A stretch of 64,000 nt of DNA from Vanessa cardui (taxonomy: Eukaryota; Arthropoda; Insecta; Lepidoptera; Nymphalidae), in NCBI RefSeq assembly GCF_905220365.1, contig NC_061129.1, positions 4,402,803 through 4,466,802 of the forward strand, given 5' to 3'. The notes beneath the pieces were generated by a model. It worked only from the letters and a program-made list of their open reading frames with translations. It searched no databases and had not been told where the DNA came from. The position numbers and the translations under genes were made by a program. This document shows positions 48,601 to 60,700 of the stretch, piece after piece (position 1 is the stretch's first letter; each line of letters opens with the position of its first letter).

Positions 48601-51600
48601 TTTGTAAAACCGATCACCTCCGAATTAAGTACGCTATCCCAAATTATCAAAATTTATTTCTTATGTGAATATGATCTTTAAACATACCTTATGGCTTGAA
48701 TTATCATATGACATTATATATGTCAATTTGACACGTCCCTGACGCGAGAATCTATTGCGACGAATAGCATTGAATGCCGCGATAGGGAGGTATTTCGAAT
48801 GGTTGTGTGAATCGGCAGTTATCGGTTTTATTGAATTTGCCGATGCTACATCTAAGTTATGTCGTACTATACCTATCTCGTTTTTTAAAAATAATTTATT
48901 TTCAATAGATTTCAGAATGAGTTGATCTTAAAAAAATAGAGTAACAAATTTATTGATATTGTCATAATTTATAGCATGTTGATTCTAGGTGTTGGACGCT
49001 CAGGAGCTATCTTTTTTGCATTTGAAAGTATGTCGTACATGGAAAGCGAGACTAAGCAAGGAAGAAACTCTTCAGAAAAGAATTGACTCTTTAGAGAGCG
49101 AATTAATGAATAAACAGCGGCAAACACAGAAAAATAGTTAGTTATTATTACGTATAACGGAGTAACTATATGACAACCTACTGAATTTAATAAAAAATAA
49201 TCAGAGTATTTTAAAAATTGAATCACGTGTTACCTCTTTAAATCATTTTGTTCGTGTTCGTAAATCGAGTCGAGATGGCCCAGTGGTTAGAACGCGTGCA
49301 TGTTAACCGATGATTACGGGTTCAAACCCAGGCAAGCACCGCTGTTTCATGTGCTTAATTTGCCTTTATAATTCATCTCGTGCTAAGCGGTGAAGGAAAA
49401 CATCGTGAGGAAACCTGCATGTGACAAATTTCATAGAAATTCTGCCACATGTGCATTCCACCAACCCGCATTGGAACAGCGTGGTGGAATATGTTCCAAA
49501 ACCTTCTCCTCAAAGGGAGAGGAGGCCTTTAGCCCAGCAGTGGGAATTTACAAGCTGTTATTGTTGTCGTAAATGATAAGAGGAAGTTTAATCACAAAAA
49601 TTTTATTTGTTTGTAGTGGCTGACCTAGATCGTAAGGTAGCAGAAGAATGGCGTCGCCTACAAGAAGTGAGGGAAGCGGTTTGCAGAAGTACTCCAAACC
49701 CAACTCGTGATAATAGTCCAGAGTTAACAAAGAAAACACCAGCTATTGCCGAGAAGGACGTGTACGTATAAGTGCTTTCACTATCTTTAAAATTAAATTA
49801 AATAATCTGTTAGGAAAAAATCGAAACGCACTTCAGAACACCAAAGTCTACACCCCGTAAATATCTTATTAATTTTTTAATGTAAGGCTTTGATACTATG
49901 CAATATATACTATGTCACTTTTTTATGAAATTAGTAATGATTTGTTGACTAGTCGACAGGTGTAATAAAATCTTCAATTTCTGTGAATTAGGTACTACCC
50001 TTAAAACTGGGCGTTTTAATCAAAAAATTTGAAACCAATTAATCGCACTAAACTTTTTAGTTTAAAATATTCTAAAAATGGCTTGTTAAGAGACACAAAT
50101 GATTAGTGAAGAAAGTCAATTTCTTAAAAGTATATAATAAAAAAATCTGGTCGTGCAAAAACGTCAAAATTAATAATTATAATCAATACTATATATTTGT
50201 ATACACGTCTACTAATGTGTACAATTTTTGTAACCCTTGTAAATATATCTTCATATTTACCTGACATATTTTTTGGAGTCATTATTATTTTCATTATAAG
50301 GAGATACATAGTTACCTCAATTGTTCCTGTATATTTAACCAGCTTCATATATTCTATGGAGAATAATAATGATGATAGAATTTTCATTAGCCGAACCTAA
50401 CCTAAAAAAAGTTTTTTTTTAATGGAATAGGCGGACGAGCATATGGGCCACCTGATGGTAAGTGGTCACCATCACTCATAGACAATGACGCTGTTATAAA
50501 TATTAACTATTCCTTACATCGTCAATGCGCCATCAACCTTGGGAACTAAGATTTTATGTCCCTTGTGCCTGTAGTTACACTGGCTCACTAACCCTTCAAA
50601 CGGGAACACAACAATACTGAGTACTGTTGTTTGGCGGTATAATTACTGATAAGTGGGTGGTACCTACCCAGACGGGCTTGCACAAAGCCCTACCACCAAT
50701 TATAAATAAAGACAATAATAATACTAATAAAATGTATTAATCAAAACTTTAATTTTATTAGTTGTCACTGCAATTCGTTAAGCAAGATGGCTGTTGGCGA
50801 AAGGCGTTCCGCTGGAGATCTAGAGCCCAAACAAACATGCACTAGATCTAAGCGTGGAAAATTGGAGACACATAGAGTTAGTATGGTTTCTACTAACATA
50901 TTTAAGTAATTTACTTTGTAAGTATACTTTATATAATATGAAAATCAGCATTATCTTCTGGTGCTCCTCAGTTATCTACGATTTACGATTAAGAGATCCT
51001 TGCAGTCATGCATGTCTAAATAACATACTTTATAAATAACATTGTCACCGTAGTAAAAAGCTCTTATGTATAGTCAGGCTATTGTAAGCCCCACCCCATA
51101 GCCCTACGTATCTCAAAATAGTGTACTACAACATATAGCTATTGCTTAAACTTGTCATTAGAACCCATAAATTTGTCGCTCCCTTCGCTCTATCCTGGGA
51201 CCAGCGCTACAAGATTCATATTAGTGTCTGTGATAGTCAAATGAATATCTTTAGTTATATCAATATAATTTAGACGACCTCCGTGGTCCAGTAGTGTGTA
51301 CATCGGTTTTCTGGACGAGTCGATGTAGTAAATGTTGATTAGTTTTCTATGTTGTCTTGTGTCTGGGAGTTTGTGGTACCGTCGTTACTTCTGATTTTTC
51401 CATCATACAAGTGCTTCAGTTATTTACATTGGGATCAGAGTATTGTATGTGATGTTGTCCAATATATATATTTTTTTTTATTATAGGCAGTCCTCGCTAA
51501 GCTTGATACTGAGCAACGTCGAGAAAAGAAAATTTACAATGACGAGACACCGACACGTCTCAAACGTTCGCAAGATCGCCAAAATACTCGGGCGGCCAAA

Positions 51601-51606
51601 AAATAG
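39624..51606 (+). CDS. Giant coiled-coil protein, unrecognised (about 2,300 residues)
   Basis: Exons: 39624-39971, 40243-40284, 40371-40403, 40497-40520, 40590-40613, 40689-40709, 41308-41331, 41415-41496, 41887-41972, 42042-42161, 42246-43109, 43184-43373, 43553-44964, 45036-45164, 45245-45443, 45552-48205, 48275-48541, 48989-49136, 49617-49759, perhaps 49814-49856, then 50762-50876 and 51487-51606 (TAG). Phases agree up to 49759; the join to 50762 needs another small exon or a separate terminal gene. The N-terminus has ARNEGKLKAYSSC and RAWSH, shared with the minus-strand neighbour. Residues from about 320 to 1,460 are mostly Glu/Lys/Asn/Leu-rich coiled coil. Then come two TQT motifs, a long Ser/Asn-rich low-complexity part and another coiled coil (about 47880-48200). 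The C-terminus is basic (KKKKGRSRS; TRAAKK). It resembles centrosomal, kinetochore or Golgi coiled-coil scaffolds only in general character; I do not name it. Confidence 0.75.
40371..41331 (+). other. Micro-exon cluster with duplicated exon TGKSRGDE
   Basis: Five consecutive exons of 33, 24, 24, 21 and 24 nt, all phase 0, each with good AG/GT borders. The exons at 40590-40613 and 41308-41331 both encode TGKSRGDE with different codons (ACTGGCAAATCAAGAGGGGA versus ACTGGTAAATCACGTGGTGA). This indicates an exon duplication that has since been kept at protein level. All can be skipped without shifting the frame. Confidence 0.65.
40720..41290 (+). other. Intron between micro-exons, nothing else seen
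   Basis: A 598-bp intron between the SRYTAE micro-exon and the second TGKSRGDE micro-exon. No repeat of the window's families was recognised. Any further skipped micro-exon would lie here. Confidence 0.4.
41717..41764. repeat. 21-bp near-perfect inverted repeat in an intron
   Basis: The left arm begins TACCAGGCTGATATGACAGA (41717-41737). The right arm (41744-41764) is its complement with one mismatch, and the loop is TTTAGT. It lies between exons ending 41496 and starting 41887 of the coiled-coil gene. Confidence 0.8.
48564..48871. mobile_element. TIR element (MITE) family B, copy 3
   Basis: It starts TATACTACGACACAACTTT and ends CTAAGTTATGTCGTACTATA, with both inverted ends present but slightly diverged. 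It begins about 22 bp after the donor at 48542, so it lies inside the intron of the coiled-coil gene. Its body is shorter than copy 2 because a short internal part is missing. Confidence 0.85.
49266..49566 (+). mobile_element. tRNA-derived SINE (family C), full copy
   Basis: It is flanked by the 8-bp duplication TCGTAAAT (49258-49265 and 49567-49574). The head has GATGGCCCAGTGGTTAGAAC, the B box is GGGTTCAAACCC, and the body and tail are as in 33331-33647. It ends 50 bp before the acceptor of the exon starting at 49617. Confidence 0.9.
50412..50700 (+). repeat. Dispersed repeat family A, second copy
   Basis: Close match to 5228-5520 over its length, from GAGCATATGGGCCACCTGAT to ACAAAGCCCTACCACCA. 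It is preceded by a T-rich stretch. It lies in an intron near the 3' end of the coiled-coil gene. Confidence 0.9.
51272..51478 (+). mobile_element. tRNA-like SINE (family E), copy lacking the B box
   Basis: GACGACCTCCGTGGTCCAGT, then GTGTACATCGG, then ACGAGTCGATGTAG, and the body TTAGTTTTCTATGTTGTCTT through ATGTGATGTTGTCCAATATA. Compared with 59403-59640 it misses the segment with GGGTTCGATTCCCGG. Its T-rich 3' end runs directly into the acceptor of the final exon (51487). Confidence 0.8.
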
Positions 51607-51895
51607 TTGACAATCTGAAAATGGATTCCAATAAAATACCCAAAAATAATTTAACTACACGAATCCTTCAATATGACGAAATTATTAAAACCAGTGTAAA
51701 AGTCGATGTCGGTGTTGTTTTTGTATTTATTTTTACAAATGTTTTATACTAATTTATATACGTATTGTGTATTAATTAAATTTTATGTGACGAAAAAAAT
51801 AAAAAACGAAAATTAAATGTGTTTTAACTTTATTACCATTTAAAAATTAAGTTTCGTTAATTCGTCATTTACATTATACATATTTTTGTATATGA

Positions 51896-54800
51896 TCAGC
51901 CGTCATAGGCGGGATTCTGGAAGTTTGTAGCTGGTGATTGATACAAAGGATTTATAGACGTATCGAATCCTGCAGCAGCAGACTCATTTGCAAATTTGTC
52001 ATATTCCCTTTTATCGTGTAAGTCCACTAGAATTTTCCAAGCAATGAGAGTTATCAATCCAATCAACAATACCGCACCTATGACACTTCCAACAGCAACT
52101 ATAAAAGAAAAAAACAGTAAAGCGATGTATACAGGTCCCACATTTAGTTAGTTTTGTAGTCTTGGAGAATGTTTTAGTATAACGGTTATATTGTAAGATA
52201 AGAGGAATATATTGAACTACTACAATGAGAGGAGTCATGAGGTTTTAACGGTATTTAAAATATTTTTACAATATTATGATCTTATAATCGGAAATAAAAA
52301 CATAAGCACAAAAATAAAATACTTGATTTATCCTTGATACATCTTATGTACTGTAAAATTAAAAAAAGTATCATTATAATACACAATTAAAATAATGTAT
52401 ATGAAAACTCCTCTTGATGAAAAAAACATTTTTAACATATCTTTGGTTAGTGGTGGATTCTGAATGAATGTACTTACTCCACACATTAGCAATTGGTGGC
52501 TTCTCTAACTCGTTCTGAATAATAAGATGCAATTTGCTGTTCGAAGACGTTGAATAATAATACTTAAACACAAAAATTTGTTCATCTTCCAAGACTTTCC
52601 TACACCAGTACTTAGCCATGTACCAGTCTGGTGAATTTATTTCTGTCTTGTTAACAAGAGTAACCTCGGTGTTTGTTTGATTGAATTTCAAATCGCAATC
52701 TTTTTTATTTTCGTTGAAATTACAATATGCAAAATCTTCCAACTCCTTGCAACGTTTCATTGCTACTTCTTCACAATCGTCACAAAATTGACCAGAACAA
52801 ACTTTACATTCGCATTTCCCACACGAACATTCACCATTGCCCGAACATACCTGATACGCAATTTCACATTTACTATCAAGTGTAATTGCTATAGAAATTA
52901 TAATACTTTACTTGTAACTATAGTGTGGACTTAATGTTTTCAGATATATTTTCAACAATTAATTCATATAGTATTCATCAGAGAATTAGTGTTTCGTTTA
53001 ACTGTTCTCATTTTGAAGTAAAAAATATTTGTACGTTACCTCTTTAGAATAAGGAGCTTTGCAGCTTTCATTATTAATAGGACACCTGCAATCTTCACCG
53101 ATCCAATTGGGAGAACATTGGCACTGTCCATATTTGCATATACCATGATCAGCACAAAGTAAACCTTCAGGGCTGGGGCATGCTGTGTCGTCATATTCAC
53201 AGTATGGACCCGAGAAACCTGATAAGCATGGGTCACATTTCCCGCAGCTATATCAATAAAAAGAGCTCTCATTAATCTCACACTGTACAAGACAGATTTT
53301 ATAACAAGTTCCTTAATTACCTGCAAGTGCCACGTCCGCTACAGGGTAGGGTTTGGTTATTCTTTTTACATTGGTCTTCGTCGTCTGTGGAAATTCCGTT
53401 ACATTGACAAGTAGATCCATACCTGAAATAATTCATAATAAAAATGATAGGTGTCTTGGAACGAAGCTGCTATCACTGTATATATAACATTGTGAATATT
53501 AAATAAAGGTGCAATATAAATAAATTAACAACGTTTGAGGATAATCGGGGTGAAAATTGTGTTTTAAAATGAAAAATTCGGTATGAATTAAAACAATAGC
53601 AAAAATTGAGTTAAGTTGAGGTTATAAAAAGCGTATTCAATAGAAATAGACAAAAATAATGTAAAGATCGAACAGAACTCTTTATCAAAATTAGTTAAGT
53701 ACGAGTGCCGTGCGATCACGCTGGTGACGCCGTAATTAGAAGCTATTTGGATATTCATTGTAAAATATATAGCATCATTATAAATGTAAATAAAATAAAA
53801 AGACTACCTATCACTATCGCAATTGCAAATTCCACATTGGTAAGTCCCAGCATTGTTACACATATCCGAATTATCTATCCCTCTTCCTGGTTTTTCACAG
53901 TCACACTGACAATATATATCAACCTCTATTTTCAATTTTTCATTTAACATTCGGGGTCCAATTTCCACATTGTATTTGTAGTCATTTTTTGGAGGACACG
54001 ATGTTATTGTTAGTGTACCAGTTAATTCAACTGATTGATTATGTTTGAGCTCACATTCATTATCTCTGCTACAGTCTTGATCAAGTATCAATTGCATAAA
54101 AGATGGAATCTTAAAGTCTAGATAAACTTTCCTAATTAAACTCTAAAAATAAAAGATAAATTGTTGTAGTTGATTAAGTAACTTGGATTAGAAATCAAAA
54201 ATAGAATAGCTTACCAGGTATTCTGTTTTAATAACATTTACAAGAGTTGAATCTGCTTTCAATGGAACATATTTCGAACCTAATACTTTTTTCTCTAAAG
54301 CCTTGTAGTGTGGTTCGACTTTTTTATCAGCAGAAAATATAATCATGATGTTATTTTCTGCTGCTACTTTATTTATTTGACTTACAGATGGATAGTCTAA
54401 TTCTAGCTCCATTTGGTACGTGTTATTAACCACATAACATTTCATATCATGTGGACTAGCAGCTCCGACAAATTTTCCATCTCCCGCGCTGTGGTACGTA
54501 GAATCTGTACTTAAAACAATAATTCGTCGTGCGTTATCTCTCCAACCCACTTCCTTTTTGCAAACCATTGCTTGCATTAAACCATCTAGACTGGCTTCGG
54601 GATCATCATAATTGGAACCATTTGGTTTTTCTTTTAAAGCTTCTGCGAATTCGTTCATGTTGTCAGTCAATGACAAATGATTTTTAAACGAATATGAGTT
54701 TTGTTGAGTGTCACTAAAATTAAGAGTTTGTAATTAATGTATAATTTCAATCCAGGCAAGCACCATTGAATGTTAATGTGCTTAATTGTTTATAATTCAT

Positions 54801-55671
54801 CTCATGTTCAGCGGGGAAGAGATATATCTTGAGGAAACCTGTATGTGTCTAATTTTATAGAAATTCTACCACATGTGTATTCCACCAACCCCAATTGGAA
54901 CAGTGTGTTTGAACGTGTTAGGCCTCTTCTCCCCAAAAAGGGAGACGAGGCTTTAGCCTAGCAGTGGTAAATTTACAGTCTGTTTTTGTTGTTGTTCAGA
55001 ATCTAAGTATGTTATTATTTACTTACTCAACATATGGCAAAGAGTTTTTCTCGACGAAACTTCCAACACCTAAGCGCACGTTATTTGTGAGCTTAATTAG
55101 TTCGTTGTATATATTGAATCCTTGATTTTTAAGTGTTTCCGCATGTTTCGTCATCGTATGGGAGTAATCCATCAAGTAATATACATCTAACGGATAATCT
55201 TTTGCTGGTTTATATGACATCGAAATTTTTACCGGTATTCCGGGTCTCGCCTTAATATTCAAAGACTGCGGTCTGAATTGAATGACCGGTTCTCCTTTTT
55301 CCCCTGCATTGAAATCTTTGTTTAACGTTACATTCTTTTCTGATTCTGGATCATATATAGGGGTTCCTTTACACCAATGTTTGCTCTCGTCTGCCTGAAT
55401 TCTGGACTTGCATCTTGAGCCTTCGTGCTCTTCCTGAAATGTTTTTGGCATTGAACAGAATATTTTTTATTTACTATACATAGTGTTTTATATATAGAAA
55501 TTGATATATATTTTAAGTAAAACGAAGTTTCCTTACGGCAGAGCACCAAACACAACGATCAAACGCATAGCCAATGCAAGAACCACATGTTTCAAAATCA
55601 CTGCAGCCTGTTTCACAAAAAACTACACATATTTTCATGCATAATAAAAATAATATAAATTTTAAGCACAT
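51896..55671 (-). CDS. Integrin beta subunit, complete, divergent
   Basis: Eight minus-strand exons: 55537-55671, 55027-55433, 54215-54713, 53808-54142, 53321-53422, 53040-53247, 52478-52850 and 51896-52098. All are in phase; 753 residues. Order: signal peptide (MCLKFILFLLCMKICVVFCE), cysteine-rich PSI (CGSCIGY...CVWC), beta-I domain (DVYYLMDYSHT; NYDDPE), four cysteine-rich EGF-like repeats (CSGRGTC; CGKCDPC; CADHGIC), beta-tail, one membrane helix (VIGAVLLIGLITLIAW) and a short cytoplasmic tail with HDKREYDKF, NPLY and NPAY for talin/kindlin binding. It pairs with an alpha subunit at the plasma membrane for adhesion. The MIDAS reads DYSHT rather than DxSxS, and the usual disulfide-bonded specificity loop is absent. 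Lepidoptera have several such extra beta subunits, often expressed in haemocytes or gut; which one this is cannot be said. Confidence 0.95.
54744..54999 (+). mobile_element. SINE family C, 5'-truncated, decayed
   Basis: It starts at TTTCAATCCAGGCAAGCACC (B-box side) and continues through CTCATGTTCAGCGGGGAAG and ACCAACCCCAATTGGAACAG to TTTACAGTCTGTTTTTGTTG. It lies in the intron between exons 2 and 3 of the minus-strand integrin gene, opposite to its direction. Confidence 0.8.
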
Positions 55672-57774
55672 TATTATAACTCATAGACGTAGGGCGTAAG
55701 AAATGATTGATTCATGGTGTATTAATAAATTCTGTGTAATGTTTATAAGGAAAATGAAGTGTCATTTTAGGAAGGTTTTTCACTGTGGGATGTAATATAA
55801 AATAACATCAGACGATTTAAATTAATATCGTATAATTTTTAATAGACCTCTCACGTGTAGCCAAGTGAGATAGCCCAGTGGTTAGAATATGTACATCATA
55901 AACGATGAATGCGGAGGTCAAACACTGCACCACTGAATTATCATGTGTCCAATTTCAAGGAAATTATATGCTCTTAAGCTTTTCTCCCAGGGAGAGGAGG
56001 GCTTTTTCTCGCTGGGAAAACGCTTTACGCGCTCCCTCACGTGATGGAAAGTGGGGGTTAGGGTGTGGGACTCCCCGGTTCCCTGGACGCCGACTGCGCC
56101 CAGATCCACCTGGTTTACCCACTAAAAAACCAGCGGTACCCTCTCCATCTTTCGGCGGGCGCCACGGGATCGCTTACGCATGCTACCGTGACGCCCTGAC
56201 GGTCGGCCCGCCTATACGGGCCTCCAACACCTAGGGAGGATTCCCGGATTAGGGAGAGGAGGCCTTAGCCAAGCTTTGGGCAATATACAAATTATACATG
56301 TGGGTTTGTGTGTATGCATATATGTATGTGTTATGTACAAGCAGTCCATCCCAGCACATGTTATCACAGTTAAAGTTGAAGAAGTTTCCAAAATATGTTG
56401 CGAAAGGAGTAGGTAAGACCTATAGTTTCGGAGATCTTATGATCAATCAGTCAGTGATATTTCGCATACATTTATACAAAATCGTTCTCTGAAAAGCGTT
56501 AATGATCTAATATTTATGTATATTGGTATAGTCTGATTAAAATTTTATTTAAGGATATAGACAAATTCCAAATAACATTTTTTTTTTGTCAACAATACAC
56601 AACACTTTTTCTATCTTGGATATAAATATATTTCTTAATTACATAAAGTGTCAATTTTAGGATATATTTTATATCTTGATATTTTATATCCCATAGTGGA
56701 AAGGGAGCTTAACGCTACTATAATCGACTGTATTATGAATAACTAATGACGGAAAATTAATTTAAGCTCTACTATCTCGGATTTCATGTATTGATTTCGA
56801 AGTTCACAAACAATATTTTTGAGCAAAATCTTCTCATACATTCAAAGGTTGACGAAGTTTTTTTAATAGAATACAGCGGAGAATTTACATATTAATTTGA
56901 TGATATGCACAGCTTACGGTAAAATATATGCCAAACAATAAAAAAAGACATAAAACCATATATACCATGTTTGTTATAATACTGCGTTATCTTTAAAACA
57001 GTTGATCTTAATAATGTATATGAGATTAATAAAGGAGGTATATTTTTATTAATTTAAAAATATAATCATAAAATAACAAAATGAAGTCTGGATATTTAAA
57101 TACCGGCTTCAACGTAATTAGACATTTATATTTTCCTGGTTGAGTTATCCTCATGTAAAGGGGCAGTTCATATTATAATATTTTTAAAAAGCGTAAATTT
57201 ATAGACTAAAAAATAAATTTACGAATAGGCAACAAAAAATTGTTAAAAAAGATTTCAAGTACCTGATAAGCAATCATGTCGTGACAAAACAGCTCACACC
57301 TAATAATTCTGTCATTCAGTAATTATGGTTTTTTATTAAAACATTCGAAGCGCTAAAGAAAGAAAATTAATGAGTTCTCTGAGTTTTACAGTAATATTTT
57401 TTAAAATAAAGCTTACTTGCTTTTTGTTTCCAAAACTGCAATTATTTAGAACGAATCTATGATATCTTCGACAACGTAATATGTTCAGATTTGTTATGAG
57501 CAGAAGTTAACAATTTTTTCGCTTATCTTCAAAGTTGCCTATGTTTCTGTACTTAATACAGATCACCGAAAAATACGCAATTGTATTGTAATAGGTTAAG
57601 GGTATTTGAATATCATTAAATAACAATAACTTTAATAATGATAAGACACTATTGTATCCTTCCCTTAAATGCCACACAGCACGTGCACATTTTTCCTTAA
57701 TTTAACATTTTAATACGAGTAATGTTCTGAATATTTAAACGTTTTTTAATACGACGGAACATTTTCAGATCACA
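55672..57774. other. Head-to-head intergenic region of the two integrin beta genes
   Basis: About 2.1 kb lie between the two start codons. It contains a family C SINE split by a GC-rich insert (55862-56290) and otherwise AT-rich DNA. Both promoters must lie here. No exon was recognised; the frames at 55905-56234 and 56298-56492 belong to repeats or chance. Confidence 0.6.
55862..56290 (+). mobile_element. SINE family C interrupted by a 250-bp GC-rich insert
   Basis: The head (GATAGCCCAGTGGTTAGAAT) and the tail (AGGAGGCCTTAGCCAAGCTT) belong to the SINE. Between them a GC-rich sequence, 56001-56250, is flanked by a 12-bp duplication AGGGAGAGGAGG (55989-56000 and 56251-56262). The insert contains GGCGGGCGCCACGGGATCGC and GGTCGGCCCGCCTATACGGG, the style of a LINE-derived fragment. 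This is a retrotransposed piece within a SINE. Confidence 0.8.
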
Positions 57775-60700
57775 ATGATAATTATTTCGTATTCAATTTT
57801 GTTTATTTTCATTCCAATTGTGTTAACTTCAAACTCGTGTAAACAGCATAAAACTTGTAATGAATGTATTAGAGATACCAGTATATGTTCGTGGTGTTCT
57901 ATGGTAAGTGAACATTTCATTGGATACTTAAAATAATACACTAATTTAATAAGTGAGTAAAACTTAATAAAAAATACTGAGGTATTTATCACTATCATAT
58001 AAATTATGGTGTGTTATGCATATGTTAGTAAATAATGCTTAATAGGTTTCTTAAAAAAATGGGTATTTGGAGGAAATACCGACGAGTATTTCACGCTTGT
58101 TTTGCCCTTAGTGTACCTTATTTTAAAATAAATGTCGGCTGTGAATTATTAAAACTTGTGTTGTAATTAAATACTGTCATTATAAAATTTAAATATAGAG
58201 TGACTTAAATTGATTTATACTTATGCTTATTACGCGAGAGCTAAAAGCTTATTAAGACAGCAAACGTTTTCGCATCCATCACTATCACTTTATATTATAA
58301 AACAAAGTGGGGAACTGGGGTAGGGGAAGACCGGGTCTATCTGTCGGTACGTTCGCGGTAAACTCCTAAACTACTAAACAGATATTCACGAGGTTTTCTC
58401 TAACAGACCGAAGGATTCATAAGGAAGTTTTGGTTTTATAATTTATTACGGTTTTCGTGTAAATAAGTTGAAATAGAACGACAATTATTAAAATTGTCAG
58501 AAAAAAGCAACAAAAACAATGTAAAAATATTAAAAAAAATGTTATGTCTACCCGTGTGAAGTCGGGACGGGCCTCTAGTTATCGAATCGAGACACACGGT
58601 AGCGTGTCAGCCAAGTTCAGGTAACAGAACTGGCGAGTAGCACCGTGTGTAATTTTACACGAACCATTTGGTAAAATTATCAGAGTTCAGTTAGTGATAA
58701 GTTACATTATAACAAAACAAAATTTTATTTTCAGGACAATTTCACTGGCACTAACAGGTGCACGTCGGAAAAAGAAAATCTAGATAGTTGGTGTTTAGCT
58801 GATCATATAATAAATCCAAAACATAATGTTACCATAACGGAAAATCTTGATTTCAATTCTGAAATCGGTAAAGTTGTACAAATAAAACCGCAGAAAATAA
58901 ATATCGATATGAGACCCGGTGAAACGGTTAATTTTTCATTCTCATTTAAAAAAGCCGACAACTATCCCGTCGATCTATATTTCCTTTTCGATGGATCTTC
59001 TTCAATGGAACAGATTAAGAATAAAACTGCCAGTAAAAGTGAGGATATATACAGAATGATGCAGAATATGACCAACAATGTATTTTTGGGAATGGGAACT
59101 TTTGTAGATAAAAATGCACTACCATACACACAGTAAATATCTCCTTATAATTACTTTTTTAATAACATCAAATGCTATAACTACTAAAGCTAATTTAGAC
59201 TTTTTAAATAGAGTACGAAATTTTTTAATGTAGTTTAAATTTGTAGCCTATATGTTTTGTCAAAATGTGAATGGATATGCGGATCATTATGGTGCTAGCA
59301 TAGATATCTCCGACGCTTACAGGGCGACGATGACAGAAGGCATTTTTTACTCTAAGCTGGTACTAGCTAGTAAAAAAGCATTGACAACACACCTATTGAC
59401 CTTTGACGACCTCCGAGGTAGAATAGTGTGTACACCGGTTTTTATGAGTACGCCTTTCTGAGATTAGAGAGATCTCGTCCCGGGTTCGATTCCCGGCCGA
59501 GTCGATGTAGAAAAAGTTCTTTAGTTTTCTATATTATCTTGGGTTAGGGTGTTTTGTTTTGTGATTTTCCATAACAAGTACTTTAGCTACTACATTGGAA
59601 TCAGAATAATGTATGTGATGTACAATATTTCTTAATGTTAAAAAATTTAATTATTTCAGATTCAAAAATAGTACACTGACTTACTCTTTTCGTAACAGAC
59701 TAAAATTGACTGATAATTTTGAGACTTTTAAGAATATAGTAAAGGACTCTGCTTTTGGATCAAACTATGATGTACAAGAAGGAACTTTAGATGCTCTTGC
59801 GCAGGTTATAGTCTGTAAAGACGAAATAGGATGGAGAAACGAATCCAGAAAGATAATAATAGTTTTAACTGATCAATCTTATCATGCAGCCGGTGATGGT
59901 AAATGGGCTGGTATCTTTCAACCTTACGATGGCAAATGTTACACAGTAAATGGTGTTTACACAAAGGAACTTGAAATGGATTATCCCTCAGTTGGCATAA
60001 TAAATAAACTAGCAGCTGAAGACGAGATAACAATAATATTTGCAGTTGGAAATGACGTACAAAACATATATGAGTCTTTAAGTCAAAGAATAAGCGGCTC
60101 TAAAATGACGACTTACAAGGGAAGAGAAATGGCTGTCATATTGAAATCGATCTACAAGGTAACCAATAACTATCTATCTATCTATATAGCTATTCATACA
60201 TTCTAGAAATCTATACATATTATAAAATTGGAGTGTCTGCTTGTTATATTAAAATTTAAAAAAAAATTACCAATTTTTGTCTGTCTATCTGGCTGTTTGT
60301 TCCGGCTTATCTCTGGAATAGCTGGAACGCATTTCAGATTGGTTTAACATGCTCTAAACTTCCTCCTCAAAGGGAGAAGAGGATTTAGCCTTAGCTCAGC
60401 TTTGGGAAGTTGACAGGCTGTTGTTGTTGTCGTTGTTGTAAACGCGAACGTATTCGGGTCACATGTAGTCTTAAATAAGCAATCCTCAATTGTTACAGCA
60501 AATGATTCGCAGCTTAAAGTTGAAAGTGCACATGAAGAGCGATCAACGTGACGATATACAAATATCATTTAATCCTGATTGCTATAAACACAGCGAAAAT
60601 CGTAATTGTCGTGTAATGGGAAGCGAAGAAAAGAAAATCACTGGTACCGTCAAACTCTTGCGATACTTTGGCACTGAGAATATCAATATAGTTGTTGTAT

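Noticed and set aside
49277..49345. Possible tRNA gene (A and B boxes)
   Set aside because: These are the head of a SINE with target-site duplication and a SINE body downstream; no cloverleaf with a proper acceptor stem.
55905..56234. 109-codon Pro/Arg-rich frame
   Set aside because: It spans the border of the SINE and the GC-rich insert, so it is not a gene.
59480..59505. tRNA T-arm-like GGGTTCGATTCCCGG
   Set aside because: Belongs to the family E SINE; the body downstream matches 51272-51478.
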